The position numbers were made by a program, and so were the translations under genes. A stretch of 64,000 bases of DNA, taken from Niebla homalea (taxonomy: Eukaryota > Ascomycota > Lecanoromycetes > Lecanorales > Ramalinaceae). Location of the stretch: the NCBI GenBank assembly GCA_019925105.1, contig JAHGAU010000021.1, forward strand, positions 124,001-188,000, written 5' to 3'. This document shows, in pieces, positions 13,343-25,865 of the stretch. A model generated the notes under the pieces. That model ran no database searches, had not been told where the DNA came from, and was given only the letters and a program-made list of their open reading frames with translations. Within the stretch, counting starts at the first letter, position 1. Each line of letters starts with the position of its first letter.

Positions 13343-13515
13343 TTTCGCCGTTACCGCACCCCCTTAATGCGCCGCCACCACGTATTGTTTCCATTTCTTT
13401 AACTTCCTCGGCGCTGGATATATTTATTCTCTAGCCCCGGAGCCGCTTTTATTTATAAGGTTATCGACCTCGCCGTTATTACGTAAGCGTAACATTTTTC
13501 CTTTTTTAATATATT

Positions 13516-13698
13516 TATTATATATAAAGGTTATTGCTAAGACCTTTACGGGCACTAAGGCCTAAAAAGGTATAGCGGATGCCCGGTGCTTGGCGCATAT
13601 TTATATTTACTCCTGCATAGCACTTATATAGATCACAATTTATAAACTTACCACCCACTTTTACAGCGCATTTACTTATCACCAACCGGTGCATAACA
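13516..13698. repeat. LTR-like repeat, copy 2 (183 bp)
   Basis: This is the second copy of the repeat at 11598-11777, in the same orientation. Its 5' end reads tatta, where copy 1 keeps TGTTA; its 3' end keeps CATAACA. With copy 1 it would delimit a 2.1-kb LTR-flanked segment containing the inverted-repeat element. The absence of a purine-rich tract before this repeat and of a matching duplication leaves two solo LTRs as an alternative. Confidence 0.72.
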
Positions 13699-15455
13699 GG
13701 TACTTTTCTTCGTATATTACTTTTAATACGTTCTTTTTCTCTATTTAAGGAAATATTTTTAATTATAAATAATTATAAATTTTTATGATTTTATTATTCT
13801 ATAATTTATAATATAATAAATAAAAAAGTAAGGGCTTAACTTCCCTTTATTTATATTTTTCTCCTCCGAATGTTTATTATATTCTTACCTTCTTTCTTTT
13901 TAATTCTTTTTTTCCGACTAGATGTACTTAAGTAATCGTTTATTCTTTTTTTTCCCTTTGTTTTCCTTTTTTTTAAAGTTTTTTTAAATCCGCATTTTCT
14001 TAAGGTCCTTAATATATTAAAAAATAGAATTAATAAAAATAAAAATATGAAGAAAACGGCATCGTATTATTCATATATATTTCCTCCCTTTAAACCGTAT
14101 TATCGGTATTTATAACGGTTTCTAAAGGATTAAGGCGTTCTCTCATAACGTTTATTAGATTTAAATCCTTTTTATTATTTTTAATTCCGGCTTATCAAAG
14201 GGTTTAAAATACTTAATACGTAATATAAATACTTCAAGATAATTTTTATAAAATAAACTAAATATAAAAGTTTTATTTATCTTTTTTAATTTGTATAAAG
14301 CTTTATACTCCTTTATAAAGCCTTTAATAGTAAATAATCTGACTTAATAAAATTTAAGTTTTTTGATGTTTAAAATAAAATCTTATTATATAATTAATTG
14401 TTTTTTTAAGGGATTTTAATCTTATATTCCCTTATTAATAACGTCTTTTTTATCGGTCTTTTATTACGTTTAATTTTTCTTATAATTCTTCCTTAATATT
14501 TATTCGTTTTATTATAAACCTTTAGATAACTTTATATATTATTTCTTTTAAAAACGTTATTTTTTTTATAATACGTATTTTAACCTTTAACTTAAGTATA
14601 TTCCATTTATAGAGTATATTTAATTTAACCTTAAAAAGGATATTAATAATAGCGTATTTTAAATATTTAATATCTTTTAAGTTAATATTTAATATTATTA
14701 ATTTTCCCGCTTATAATTAATTATATTTTTATTAAGTTTAAGTTTTCCTTATTATATTCTATTAAATTTAATTATTAAACTTGAATATATTATTTATCTT
14801 ATATATTATATTAAGTATAAAAATAAATTAAATATTTTATAAGCGTAAAAAGCTTTTTATTTTTTGATTTATAAATATTTTTTTAATATCTATATATATT
14901 AGGGTAGCTTTAAAGTAAATAATTTATATATTCTTTTAACGTAACGATAATATCCTTTATTTTAATTAACTTAATATAAAAAAATTATATAAATCATAAG
15001 AAATAGTTTATTATATTAAAAACGTATTAAAAACCGTTTTATATTTATTTAAAAAAATTAATAAAGTTTACTTTAAATAAGTTAAAGGGGGCTTTTATTT
15101 TAATTATATTTAGTAAAACCGTATAACTTCCATATATTTACTTTATATAAGTTAAATACCTTTATATATATTTGATAGTATCTTTTATTATACTTAATTA
15201 TTAATAACGATATCGTAAGTTCTTTAATATAATTTTTAATAAAAAATATTTTATACTATTATAAGCTTCCTTAAGTATTTATATTATCTCCTTTTTTATT
15301 AAACTTATTATTTAACGCTTCCTATATTAATAAGATAACTTATTAACCGTTAAATTAAATCTATAATTTAAAAGTTACTTATAAAATTTAATCCGTTATA
15401 CCGTATTTTTTTCTTTTAGTTTTATTTTTATTTTTAAATATTTAATAATATTAAT
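13699..15455. other. AT-rich spacer, probably a decayed minus-strand element
   Basis: Long pyrimidine runs (for example 13900-13995) suggest that a lysine-rich coding region once lay on the minus strand. Partial minus-strand translation of 14040-15400 gives stretches with few stops but no family I can name. I found no terminal repeats. Confidence 0.4.
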
Positions 15456-15467
15456 ATATTAATTACT

Positions 15468-18400
15468 AGAAAGGATTAGAAATGGCGACGAACAAGGGGA
15501 CCCTGGGGTCCAAAACGATACGTATACGTATAGCTTAAGTAATAGTGGTACGAATTTGTTAATTACGATAAACGGAGGTAATATAATGGTTAAGAACGAA
15601 GTAATAAGTAAGTAAACGGTTTATATTAATATAAATAGCGGCGACGTATACGGATAACGTAATAACGGTAAGTCGGATAAATATTAAGGTAAATAAAAAG
15701 ATTAAGGTTAATAAAATACGCGTATAAAGACGCGTAAAACGTATAAAGATATAATAAGTAAAAAAGTTATAAAAAGGGTTTAAAAGGCGGTATTAATAAT
15801 AAAGGCGGGCCGCGTATAAGTATAACGTAAAGAAAAGCTCGGTAAAGCCGAAAATATACAGAATAAAAAAGCGATAAATAAAAAGGGCGAACTTATAAAT
15901 ACTTAAAAGAATAAAACGGGGAGTATAAGTTATTTTACGCGGAAAGGAAATACGGATAATAATAAAATAATAAAAACGTTAAATAACCTTTTTACGGCGG
16001 AGTAAAAGGATATTATATTAGAGACGTAATTAATATTATAAATCGGATTAAAAAAAGTAAAAATCTTTTATATAAAAGCAAAGAAAAAGCTAAAAAAAAT
16101 TAAAGCGATTACGTAAGGTTTAAAAGGTAACGATAAAATTATTAATAAACGGCGGTAAAAAAAGTTAAAAGAATATAATATAAAGTAAAAAAATAATAAA
16201 AAAAATTTTACGGATACAAAAAAAGCTGGGTAATAAAGGCTATAAAAGTAATGTTTTCTATAATAAGGAAAGAAAAGAGAAAAAAAAACGACGGTATTAA
16301 AAAAATAATAATAATAATAATCCGCTTATTAAGTATTAACGAGAAAAACGTAATTATAAAGGTAAACTTTTTATAGTTAATAAAAACGTTTTACGTAACG
16401 GGAAAGCCTTTAATAGAATAGATTATCGTAATACGTAAACTATAAAATAACGATATCCTCCTTAATACGGTATCCTTAGAAGCGAAAGAAAGGCTAGAAA
16501 GGTTAAAAAAATAAACTTATAAAAAAGAATTTAAGGAAATAAAAATATTAAAATAATTATTTACGGTCACGGTAAATAAGATATATTTAACGAAATTTAT
16601 AAAAAGGAAAAAGAATTTACCTTAAGATATATAAAAAGGGAGAATACGGTTCTTTACTTTAAATTAAAGATTATCAATTATAAGCTTCCCTTTATAATAA
16701 AGAAACTAAATACTCTTAATCGGGTAAAAAGGTACTTTATAATTATCTTAAGCGTAATATTAATAAGGATATACGATAATATTCTCAATAAAGGGGTAAT
16801 AAAAAGTGAATCTTTAAAGCTTATTAAACTATAGGATAAAGCAATAAATATGATTTAATACTTTAAATATTAAGGATACGGATATATTATTATATAATAT
16901 CTAAATAAAACTAAATACATAATATACGTTAAGGACTATAATACTTATAAGTATACGGGCTTAATAATAAAGGGTTAAGTAAAGAACGCCTTAAAATATA
17001 CCGTATATAATAAGGATAATTACTTAATTTAGGAATTTAAATACGTTATTAAAGTTAAAAAAATCCAGTAAAAAAAAAATAAGGATTACGATTAAGGTTT
17101 AACGTTATAATCTATATAAATCGGGGTTAATAAAGTAACTGAAAATAATATTAAGGCGTAAGTTAAGTTAATTAAATAAAAAAAAAATTTAAATAAAATA
17201 AAGAAAAGGAAGCTTTTTATGATATTAGTTTTAAAAGTTAACCGCTTTAAGTTAATAATAATAATTAAGAAGGTATTAAATTAAAAGATACTTAATTTTA
17301 ACGAGAAGTTTATAACTTAAACGGGCGTTAAAGGGAAAGTCCTTATAGAAGTTAATAAGTAATATATTAATATTCTTAAGGGTAATATAATATAACGTCC
17401 GTAATAAAGTAATTAAAATAATATTACCGCTATTTAAGTTTAAGGAGATAAAGGATATTAATATTATAATAATATAGGAATTACCGTATAACTTATATAT
17501 ATATTTATTTATTAACCTAAAAGAAAGGTTTTACTTAACCTTTAAAGGGGATAAAATAACCAGAATATACTTCTTTATAAATAAAAAACTTAACTTAAAT
17601 AGTTAAGACGTTAATTATTATAGTAAAAACCTATATGCGTTCCGTATTATAAAAAAGGGAGATTTAGAAAAAAGACTTTAGTATATATAATATATATAAT
17701 TTACCGCCGCTTAATAAAAAAAGGCTTTTTATAATACCGTTACTTAAAGATATCTTATTTATACCGGGTAAATATATATTATTAAGGGACTTTAATCTAT
17801 ATTATTATATATAGAATAAAAAAGGACATATAATAAGTTATATTGAATGGGAGGATTTATTAATAATTATTATATAGGCTAACTTTTTACTTTTAATATT
17901 ATAAAAGACTATTATATAAAAAGATCGTAAATTTAAAATAATAATCGATTTAACCTTAAATACGGAGGGGGTTATTAATATAATAATAATATATAAACCT
18001 TATAAAGACCTAAAATATAGCTTAAATTATATACCGATATAAATAACCTTAAATTAAACTATTAATATAACTTTATTACCGCCAATAAAAAGAATATAAA
18101 AAACGGTTAAAAAAGCCGAGGTATATATAAAGGCGGAGGAAACGGTAGTCCGGTTTACGGACCTCCTACGGCTGGATAATAAGGAGTAAATCGACCTTTT
18201 TATAAAATAAACAATAAATATATTAAATGAAGTAATTAAAAAAACGGTCTTAATAATAAAATTTTCTTAAAGAGTTAAAACTTATTAAAATAAGGAATAT
18301 ATAATTATAAAGGTAAAAAAAACTAATTAAACGGGCTACTTAATATAAGAATAAAAAGATATTTATATAATTAAAAAGAAGCTTAAGAAATAAAAGAAAA

Positions 18401-21262
18401 AACCATTAAAAAGGCTAAATAAATATATTTCCGATCGACGGTATATAATTTAACCGTTTTTATCCGGTAATATTTAAAACTTAATAAAGTGTAATAAAGA
18501 ATAAAGTAAGAAATTAAAGTTTATTTCTAAGTTTTTACCCCTTAAGAAATAAAACGGTATAATAATTAACACCTTTAATAATAAAATTTAAACCCTTAAA
18601 AAAACGCTTTTTTTACTTCCGTTAAAAGTTAATTTAAGCGATATTAAAGGTATTATATACCCTAACCTTATATTAATAAATAAGGTAATAATATAGGATA
18701 TAATAATTAAAGTAATTAATAAATTAAAGAAAAATAAAGCCTTAAAATTAAATAAAATCTTTAATAAGTTTTTATTAATAATAGCTTTACCGTTTAAGAA
18801 TATTTTTATCTATTTATTTTAAATATATTTTAACGTTAATTACTATCTACGTAAGTTTAAAAAAGCGAAAACGATTATCTTTAAGAAATTAATGAAGCCG
18901 GATTACTTTAAAGTAAAATCTTATAAACCGATTATACTTTTTTATATATTAAGGAAAACCTTAAAACGGTAATAATAAAGATCTTTAACGATTATATAGA
19001 GTATTACGGGCTCCTCCTTAATTAATAAATAAAAGCGAGGAAAAGTTAATTAACGGAAACGGTTTTTAAAAGATTAATTAACGGTATTTATATAATATAA
19101 AGCCATAGGAAGAAGTACGTTATAAATCTCTTTTTTCTTAATATTATAGGAGCCTTTAATAAAATAAATTATTAAAAATTATTATATAATTTAAGGAGGA
19201 AAAAAATAAATTTTTTTTAATAAAATAAATAAAAAGCTTCTTAAGTAATTAAATTATATTAATTAACCTTAAATAGAAGATAAGCGCAATAAAGCCTATT
19301 ATAATTAAGATTTTTTAAGGATTGCTTATTTCTCTGGTATTATTTTTATTTTTTAACGGTTTATTAATTAAAGAATTAATGAAATTAAAATAAAAGGTTT
19401 AAGTTAAAGGCTTTATTAATAACGTTTATCTTTTAATATATAGTACCTTTATATATATAAATTATTTAAAGTTAAAGAAGGCTTATAAAGTTTATCTTTA
19501 ATAAGTAAGGACTTACGGAACCTAATTTATACCGTATAAATATGAACTTATTTATTTAATTAAAAGTTTAAAGCTATAAGATATAATACTTATAATAAAT
19601 TTAAATAAAGTTATAATAAAACCGGATATTGATATTTAAATCCTTAATCTTTAAATAAATAAAAAACTTAATTAAAAAAACTATATAAAAAAGGTTTAAA
19701 AGAAGATAACTTTATAAAAAAAAAGCTTTACTTATTTTACCGTATCGATATAAAGAGTTACTTTATAAAAGGCCCGGACCGTTTATTAAATAATAATAAA
19801 GCAGGCTATAATATATATTACGGTTATTTAATATATATTTAAAAGCACTTTAAAATATAAGAAAAAGCTTATTTAAATACTATAGAAAGTCCAGAACCGA
19901 TACTTAAAAATAATTAATAACGTTTATAAGGCAACCTTTATCCCGGTATTAAAGTCCAAAGTCTATATATTATTAATCGAAGTTTTACTTAATTAAATAA
20001 TCGCTTAAGTAAGGCTTAAAAAGTATATATACCCGGCTATAATGGTAAGAAACGAAAGGATCCGTTAAAATCTTAAGAGGCCCCGGGTTAAAAAGGGTAA
20101 AGTAAAAGTCTTTATCTTCCTTTTTATTAAAGTAAAGCGGGAATAAGTTAAGAAGGAGGTTAACTTTACCGGTATCTTAAAGGTTAATTTAAATATATAT
20201 AAATTTTTATTAAGCTTAAAGAAGGTTAAGGTTAAAAGGATCCAAAGAATAAAAACGATAACGATCGCCCGGTAAACTATAATAAAATAGACCGTATATC
20301 AATAAAAATATAGGGATTTTATACCTTAAAAATATTAATATTTAGCTTTAAATAGTAAAGTAATTATTAATAAATATTTTCGCCGTTATAAAATTATAAG
20401 GAAAAGCAATAACGTATTAATAATTTAATTCTAAACGGGCAAGAATAATTTAATTTATTTCTTATTTATTATATATATTAAAAATCGGATTAATATTAAT
20501 TATAAGTATAAATAAAAAAAGCAGGACGCCGTATATATCCTTATCTTTTATCCTTTATTTACGGAGGCTAAATTAAAATTTATAATAAAAGCTAATACTT
20601 ATAATTATTATTAAATATTATTTATAAAGTAAAATACCTAGGTAGCCATTAAATTTATAATATTTACCGGATTATTATTATAGTTTAGTTTTACTATAAA
20701 GGTAAATAAGGTTACCGAAAACCTTACGGAGAAGGCTTATTACCGGTTAAAAAAAAAAGAGAGGCGGAAACCGGTTATATTAATTATATAAACCAGAAAG
20801 TATCTTTTATAACCGTAAAGATATAATAATAAATACTTATTAAAAGTCCTTAAAAAAGTTAACGGTAATAATAATATAAAAAAAGTATATATTAAGCGTA
20901 TAAATATTAATAAGGATATTTAAAAATATTACTTAAGGTTAAAATAATATAAATATATAAAGGAACGGAAAAACAATAAGCTTAAAAATAATCTTTATAA
21001 GGACACAATCGTAAGATTATAGATTTTCTTAAGGGAATTAAAATATAAGAAGTATATAAATAAATTATTATTCTTTAAACGGCCATTAATATTCTTTACC
21101 TTAAGGGCTAAAAAGTAAAAGCCTGGTAAACGCCGGTTTTTACTTTAACGTTATAAATATTAGGTTTTTACGGTTACCAGCAAGGTTAAAAAACCGCGTA
21201 TTAAGGAACGCCGGAATTAACTTATCTAGATCCGTAATATAAATCAATCAATCAATTAATCA
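15468..21262 (+). mobile_element. LINE copy C (Tad1-like), full length, RIP-degraded
   Basis: The conserved 5' block begins at 15482. Zinc-knuckle positions from 16859 are all tyrosine, as in copy B. The endonuclease and RT follow in the same order as copy B, and the RT active site near 19409-19421 again reads F-I-N-N. The 3' tail of aatc/aatt units ends near 21264. The 12-bp motif atattaattact at 15456-15467 recurs with one C/T difference at 21263-21274 and is a likely target-site duplication. The copy is colinear with copy B and similarly riddled with stops. Confidence 0.94.
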
Positions 21263-21274
21263 ATATTAATTATT

Positions 21275-21840
21275 ATCTTTATAATAGAATAATTCTTTAA
21301 GTTTTAATAACTCTGTAAGCTTATAACTAACTTATATATGTTTTATTTCATAATTATTATATAATCTTATATTATATATCCGTGCCGACTTATTATTAAT
21401 TATCCTTTATAATTATAATTTTTCTATATTTATTTTCTTTTTTTTTTATTTACGTTTTTCTCCGTTAATTTTCCTTCCGCGTTTTAAGTTAATTAGCTTT
21501 CTAACTATTATATCGTAATTTATATATTATTATAAGTATCGATTTTATCCTTTTTTCTTTCTTTAAAAGGTTTTTTTAATATAACGTAATATCCCCTTTT
21601 ATTATTCTTCTAGAACTATATTATATTATTCTGATTTTTCTATACCTTAAAAGCTATTTTCTATATTATTTTATTAAGTATATAATCTAAATTATTAAAT
21701 AATATTTTTAATAAGTTATCTATAACCTTATTAATTTCTTTTTAGTATATGTAATTTTAATATATAGCCTTTTTAACTTAATAATTTACTTTATAAAGAT
21801 ATCCTTATAATAATTTATATTTATAAATCTTATAAGTAGC
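21275..21840. other. AT-rich spacer, nothing recognised
   Basis: This lies between LINE C and the direct-repeat pair. It is AT-rich, with no motif or coding signal that I can support. Confidence 0.5.
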
Positions 21841-22092
21841 TGGAAAGGGGCAGAGCATGGAAGACATAAAACTTGCGGATAGGTGCATGGAAAAATGGAA
21901 ATATTAAAAGGGCTGATTAAGGGTAGAATAGATTTATTTATATTTAGAAATGGAAGGGTATAACGGACTTTTATAATAAGTAACCTATACCTTGTTAACT
22001 TATATAAAGACTACGGTTTATCTTTAATTGCTTTTTATTGTTATTTATTATTTTATTACTTTTATTTTTTTATTACTTTCTATTTTTTTTAA
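21841..22092. repeat. Direct repeat unit 1 (about 252 bp)
   Basis: The unit starts tggaaaggggcagagcatgg and recurs at 22217-22471 in the same orientation. Differences between the units are mainly C/T and G/A. This unit carries T where unit 2 keeps C, so it is the more mutated. It could be one of two LTRs of a very small element with a 124-bp interior, or a tandemly inserted short repeat. No flanking duplication was found. Confidence 0.75.
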
Positions 22093-22216
22093 CGGTTTTA
22101 AGAAGGCTTTTATTTGCTTATATACATTAGGGAATTTAATTTAGTTATATAATTTAATCATTCATTACTTATTATACTTTTTCTTTAATTAACGGTAATA
22201 AAAATTATAAAGATAT

Positions 22217-22471
22217 TGGAAAGGGGGAGAGCATGGAAGACACCAAACTTGCGGATAGGTCCATAAAGGAAGGGAAACATTAAAAGGGCTAATTAAGGGT
22301 GGAATCAATTTATATACACTTTAAAAAGGAAAAATATAACGGATTATTATAAAAAAGCGACCTATACTTTACCAACTTATATAAGGGCTGCGGCCCATCT
22401 TCAATTGCACTCCATTGCTACCTACTATTTCATCACTTTTGCTCTTTCATCCCTTCCCATCTTTTCTGATA
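22217..22471. repeat. Direct repeat unit 2 (about 255 bp), less mutated
   Basis: This is the better-preserved partner of 21841-22092. Its 3' half is a run of C-containing pyrimidine motifs (around 22395-22465) that read as T runs in unit 1. It has no open frame of note. Confidence 0.75.
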
Positions 22472-22768
22472 TTATAAAAAACTAACCTTTATTATTACTA
22501 TATTATATATATATAAGGTCCTAGCCTTTTCGCCGTGTCGAAAAATGGGCTTAATAACGTGAAGGTTATCATAAATTATAAATAAGAATAAGGTTAATAA
22601 AAGGCTAAATAAAAATTATAATATAAGGCCTATTATAGCTTAAAGGCCTTAATAAATGGCTTAATTAAAGGCTTAATAAAGGGCTTAATAAGAAGCTTCT
22701 TAAAGGGTTTATAGAAAGCTTTATGAATGCCTTATTAAGGGTATAAGTAAGGGTATAATTAAGGGGTT
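22472..22768. repeat. Left part of the minisatellite locus (aagggcttaata type)
   Basis: From about 22640 to 22768, variants of aagggcttaata and aagggtataagt follow one another. These are the same short units that fill 36487-37773 and 40300-40560. The segment leads directly into the first 85-bp module. Confidence 0.7.
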
Positions 22769-23063
22769 CTGCTTAACTCTCGGGTTCTCCATATAGATTA
22801 CGGTATTTTTGGGCCTATTACAGTAGGGGCATAAGGGGATCTGTCACGGTATGGACCATGGGAGGATTCCTTGGCACGGAGCGGGCTTACCTTGTTCCGC
22901 ATTGCTTGGCGCACACACTCATATTGCGCACCTTCATAGCTGGATAGCTACTAATCATACATATTACACCCACTCACTTTATGCATACCGCATTTCTCGT
23001 GACAGGATCGGGCGTTATTTCTTATTAAAAGGTTTCCTAAAGGACCTACTAAAGGGCCTAATA
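22769..23063 (+). repeat. 85-bp module a, split by a solo LTR, then G-K minisatellite
   Basis: This is the first of six modules sharing the pattern cttagctcttaggtt, then gattacggtgtttttgg, then ggggcatacggg. It is interrupted by the solo LTR at 22842-23004. If that LTR and one GGATC are ignored, the module continues and runs into aaagg-cct units. The Copia element enters that run at 23064. The other modules are 36899-36980, 37031-37113, 37131-37217, 37566-37650 and 40217-40300. Confidence 0.8.
22842..23004. mobile_element. Solo LTR, 163 bp, with GGATC target-site duplication
   Basis: The element begins TGTCACG and ends CGTGACA, a perfect 7-bp inverted repeat with LTR-type TG...CA ends. It is flanked on both sides by GGATC (22837-22841 and 23005-23009). 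The insertion splits an 85-bp module whose uninterrupted form is seen elsewhere in the window, which confirms the empty site. It shares a central motif with the LTR-like repeats at 11598 and 13516, so it is a related family. Base composition is much less AT-rich than the LINEs, suggesting little RIP. A 72-codon open frame across it is incidental. Confidence 0.92.
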
Positions 23064-23201
23064 TGTTGAAATGGTAGGGTATAACTTGCTTAGTTGAGTA
23101 CTATGTAAGGTACTGAGCGATACCTATCTATGAGAAGTCCAGAAAGTAGGCTAGTCCCCTTTTGGTAATAGCCGAGGTCTTTATTTTCTGTACTTTTAAT
23201 A
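23064..23201 (-). repeat. Copia LTR, left copy (3' LTR of the element)
   Basis: This 138-bp LTR begins TGTTGAAATGG on the plus strand and ends ttttaata, where the partner has ttctgaca. TAATA precedes it. Confidence 0.93.
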
Positions 23202-23210
23202 CTCCCACTC
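23202..23210 (-). promoter_or_regulatory. Polypurine tract of the Copia element
   Basis: The minus strand reads gagtgggag directly against the 3' LTR. This is the expected place and composition for the primer of plus-strand DNA synthesis. Confidence 0.75.
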
Positions 23211-24239
23211 GATTAATAGCTTTATAATATTATAACACCGTATTATTTATTAAGTAAGGAGTAAAAGCTCTTATTAAACCGTATTACCGCAATAACGGGT
23301 ATATCCATCCTAACTTTAATAATAAGGGGTATATCCTAAACTTTAAAGGTATAATTACTTTAATCTTAAATGATTTCTGAATTTTTAAAAAGCGTCCCTT
23401 AATAATGGCTTTATTAAGTTATCCGTTATTATATTATTAATAAAATAATATACGAGCTTTACCTATTTATTAACCACATACTCCCGGAGAAAGCAGTACT
23501 TAATATATATATGCTTTATCTTTAAGTGGTTTATAAAATCCTTTATCAGTATAATTGCTCCCTAATTATTATAAAAGATTACCGTGGTAAGGGTAAGGGC
23601 CCCGGTATCGTACTTAAGCCAGGTAAGAAGGGCGTAATTTTATATAATATCCTTATCCTTAAGGGCCGGTAATACCGTTAAATTTAAAGTAACTTTAATA
23701 AATTAAGTTAGTAACCGTTTAAACCAGATCGCCTTTTTAATAACGTTATATTATCCTATGTACTCGGCTTTATAAGTAAATAGGGTTATAGTTAATTAAC
23801 GTTTTGAAAACCAGCTAATAATTATACTTCCCAGGTTAAAAGTATACCTAGAGGTAGACCGACGTATCTATAGGTCGTTAACGTAATCTGAGTTTATATA
23901 ATTATTAAGGGGCTTTAAAAAGCCTTGAAAAACAACCTTTAAAGAAACTATACCGCGGAAATAGTAAAAAATCTTCTTAATAATTATTTAATGCCTTTTA
24001 TTAAAGTTAAACGTATAACGTAATATTACCAATACCGTATAAGCTATATTAAGCCTGGTACTTATTATAATATATATAAATAAGTTAATAACGGATTAAT
24101 ATTTAAATTAAAATTGCTTTAAGGCGGTATATTTTTTATTAATTAATTTAAAACGGGTATTTATATTTATAGGGATAATTATATTATTACTTTTAAAGAG
24201 AGGATCGTTATATATATTAAATTAAGTAAGGATTTATTT

Positions 24240-24440
24240 AATATAGCTTTCTTAACTAAGAGTTAGGGTTCAATTTTATTAATTACGGGTAATACTTATA
24301 CTTAAGTATTAACTATATAGGCCCAGATCGGACATCTTGAATTTCTTATTTAATTAAGCTTTTAAATCGATAATAGCCCGTTTATTAACTTTTATTATTA
24401 AAATATTATCGATATATATAATAACGATAATATTAATATC
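24240..24440 (-). pseudogene. Copia reverse transcriptase relic
   Basis: Minus-strand translation gives a clear Copia RT block around the active site. The Y-V-D-D box reads Y-I-D-N near 24401-24420, so the second catalytic Asp has become Asn. It is followed by N-K-R-A-I-I-D-L-K-A and then K-M-S-D-L-G-L, a hallmark of Copia polymerases. Stops are interspersed, nearly all at expected Gln or Trp positions. The RNase H relic continues towards 23480. Confidence 0.92.
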
Positions 24441-25292
24441 CGGGTTCAGGAATACATTATAATCTTTATTAATATAATAATAATTAAGTTTCTTAAGGAA
24501 TATAAAAAGGTATTAATATTAAATCCGGGGTAATTATTTAAGCCTATAAAGAACTTTATTTAATAGGTAAACCCGTCCTAAGCTATTATTAAAGCTTATA
24601 AGTTAATAAATATAAATCTTTTTAAGGATATTACCGTAAAGGAATACTGTTTTAATATTTATTTACTTAATCTTTAAGTTATATATAGCCGCTATAATAA
24701 AAAGGGCCTTATAGCTTATAGGCTTAATAACCGTTATAAAGGTATTGAAGAAATCCAAGCCTTCTTTTTATTGAAAGTTACGGACTATCCACCTGGCCTT
24801 ATACCGGGTAATATTACCGTTTAATCCACGTTTATACTTATAGATTTATTTATTATTTAGTACGTTAATACCGGGAGGTGGATCTATTAAGATCTAGGTT
24901 TTATTCTTCTTTAAGGACTTAACTTTATCTTTTATAATAAGCTTTTATTTTATTTTACGGTATATATCCTTTATAACTTATATATAAATTGTAAATTCAA
25001 TATAATCCGTAAGGATCGCGGTTATAAGATATATAAGCGTTAATTAAGAGCCGGCAGCTTAATAATTAAAGTCCCGGTTACGCCGGTAACTTAAAGGTTA
25101 TATTTTGGCTATATAAGCTTAAGTAAATAAATCTGGAAATTTAATAAATTCTCTTAAAGACGGATAATAATATAAAATTAAATCGTAAGGATTAAATAAG
25201 CTTAAGTTTAAGTCTATAAAGGTATATATATCCGGAAATTCCTTTATAATATTATTATTAAGGGTAAATAAAGATAATATAAATAAGTTTTC

Positions 25293-25438
25293 TGTTGGGG
25301 TATAGACCAAAAAGTGTGATAATATATGAATAATAATTCTACCTGAAGGATGGGAGCATTATAAGGATGCCTGTCCTCTACGTATAAATGGTGTTTTATA
25401 TTTATTAATGCTCTTATATATATATACTACATATAATA
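25293..25438 (-). repeat. Gypsy-1 LTR, left copy (3' LTR)
   Basis: This 146-bp LTR starts TGTTGGGGTATAG on the plus strand. It ends catataata, where the right copy ends CATATAACA. Confidence 0.93.
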
Positions 25439-25739
25439 AATACTATTAAAAGAAAAAAGGCCACTATTTATAATGGCGTTTATCCCAATATATTAATATA
25501 AATATTAATGCTTAATAATCCGTTATATTACCTATATCTTATGCTTTTATATGAAAGTCTTACCCAATTTTACGGGGGCGGCCGTAATTACGTTTAAGAT
25601 AAAGCGTATAAGGAATACCGGTGGACGATAAAGATATTACGTCGGTAAACGTTAATAATCGCAATAAAGTAAATCTATTATAACGGATAATAATAACGTT
25701 ATTGAATTCAGGATACGTAATATAGAATTTACGTAATAA

Positions 25740-25865
25740 GTCTAAGTATAACTTTAATAACGGAAGCTTACTATTATATTTTATATTTTAAGTAATTTAT
25801 TTAATTAAATATCTGCCGTCTCTTTCCCTATAAATAATTCTTTCAATAATATACTTTTCTTTATT
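25740..25865 (-). pseudogene. Chromodomain-like relic at the Gypsy-1 integrase C-terminus
   Basis: The minus strand reads E-K-Y-I-I-E-R-I-I, then G-R-Y-L-I-K, then a K-Y-N-S block. This is the spacing of a chromodomain (a hydrophobic strand, then YLVKW, then an NSW-like stretch). In chromoviruses this domain steers integration to histone-marked heterochromatin. The Trp expected after Y-L-I-K is a stop codon, consistent with TGG to TAG/TAA change. This is a motif reading by eye. Confidence 0.65.

Noticed and set aside
11598..13698. Confident single LTR element with duplications
   Set aside because: Flanks agaag and ggtac do not match, and no purine tract precedes the right repeat. It is kept as LTR-like repeats only.
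22851..23069. 72-codon open frame as a gene
   Set aside because: It lies across the solo LTR, its duplication and the start of the Copia LTR, so it is an insertion artefact.
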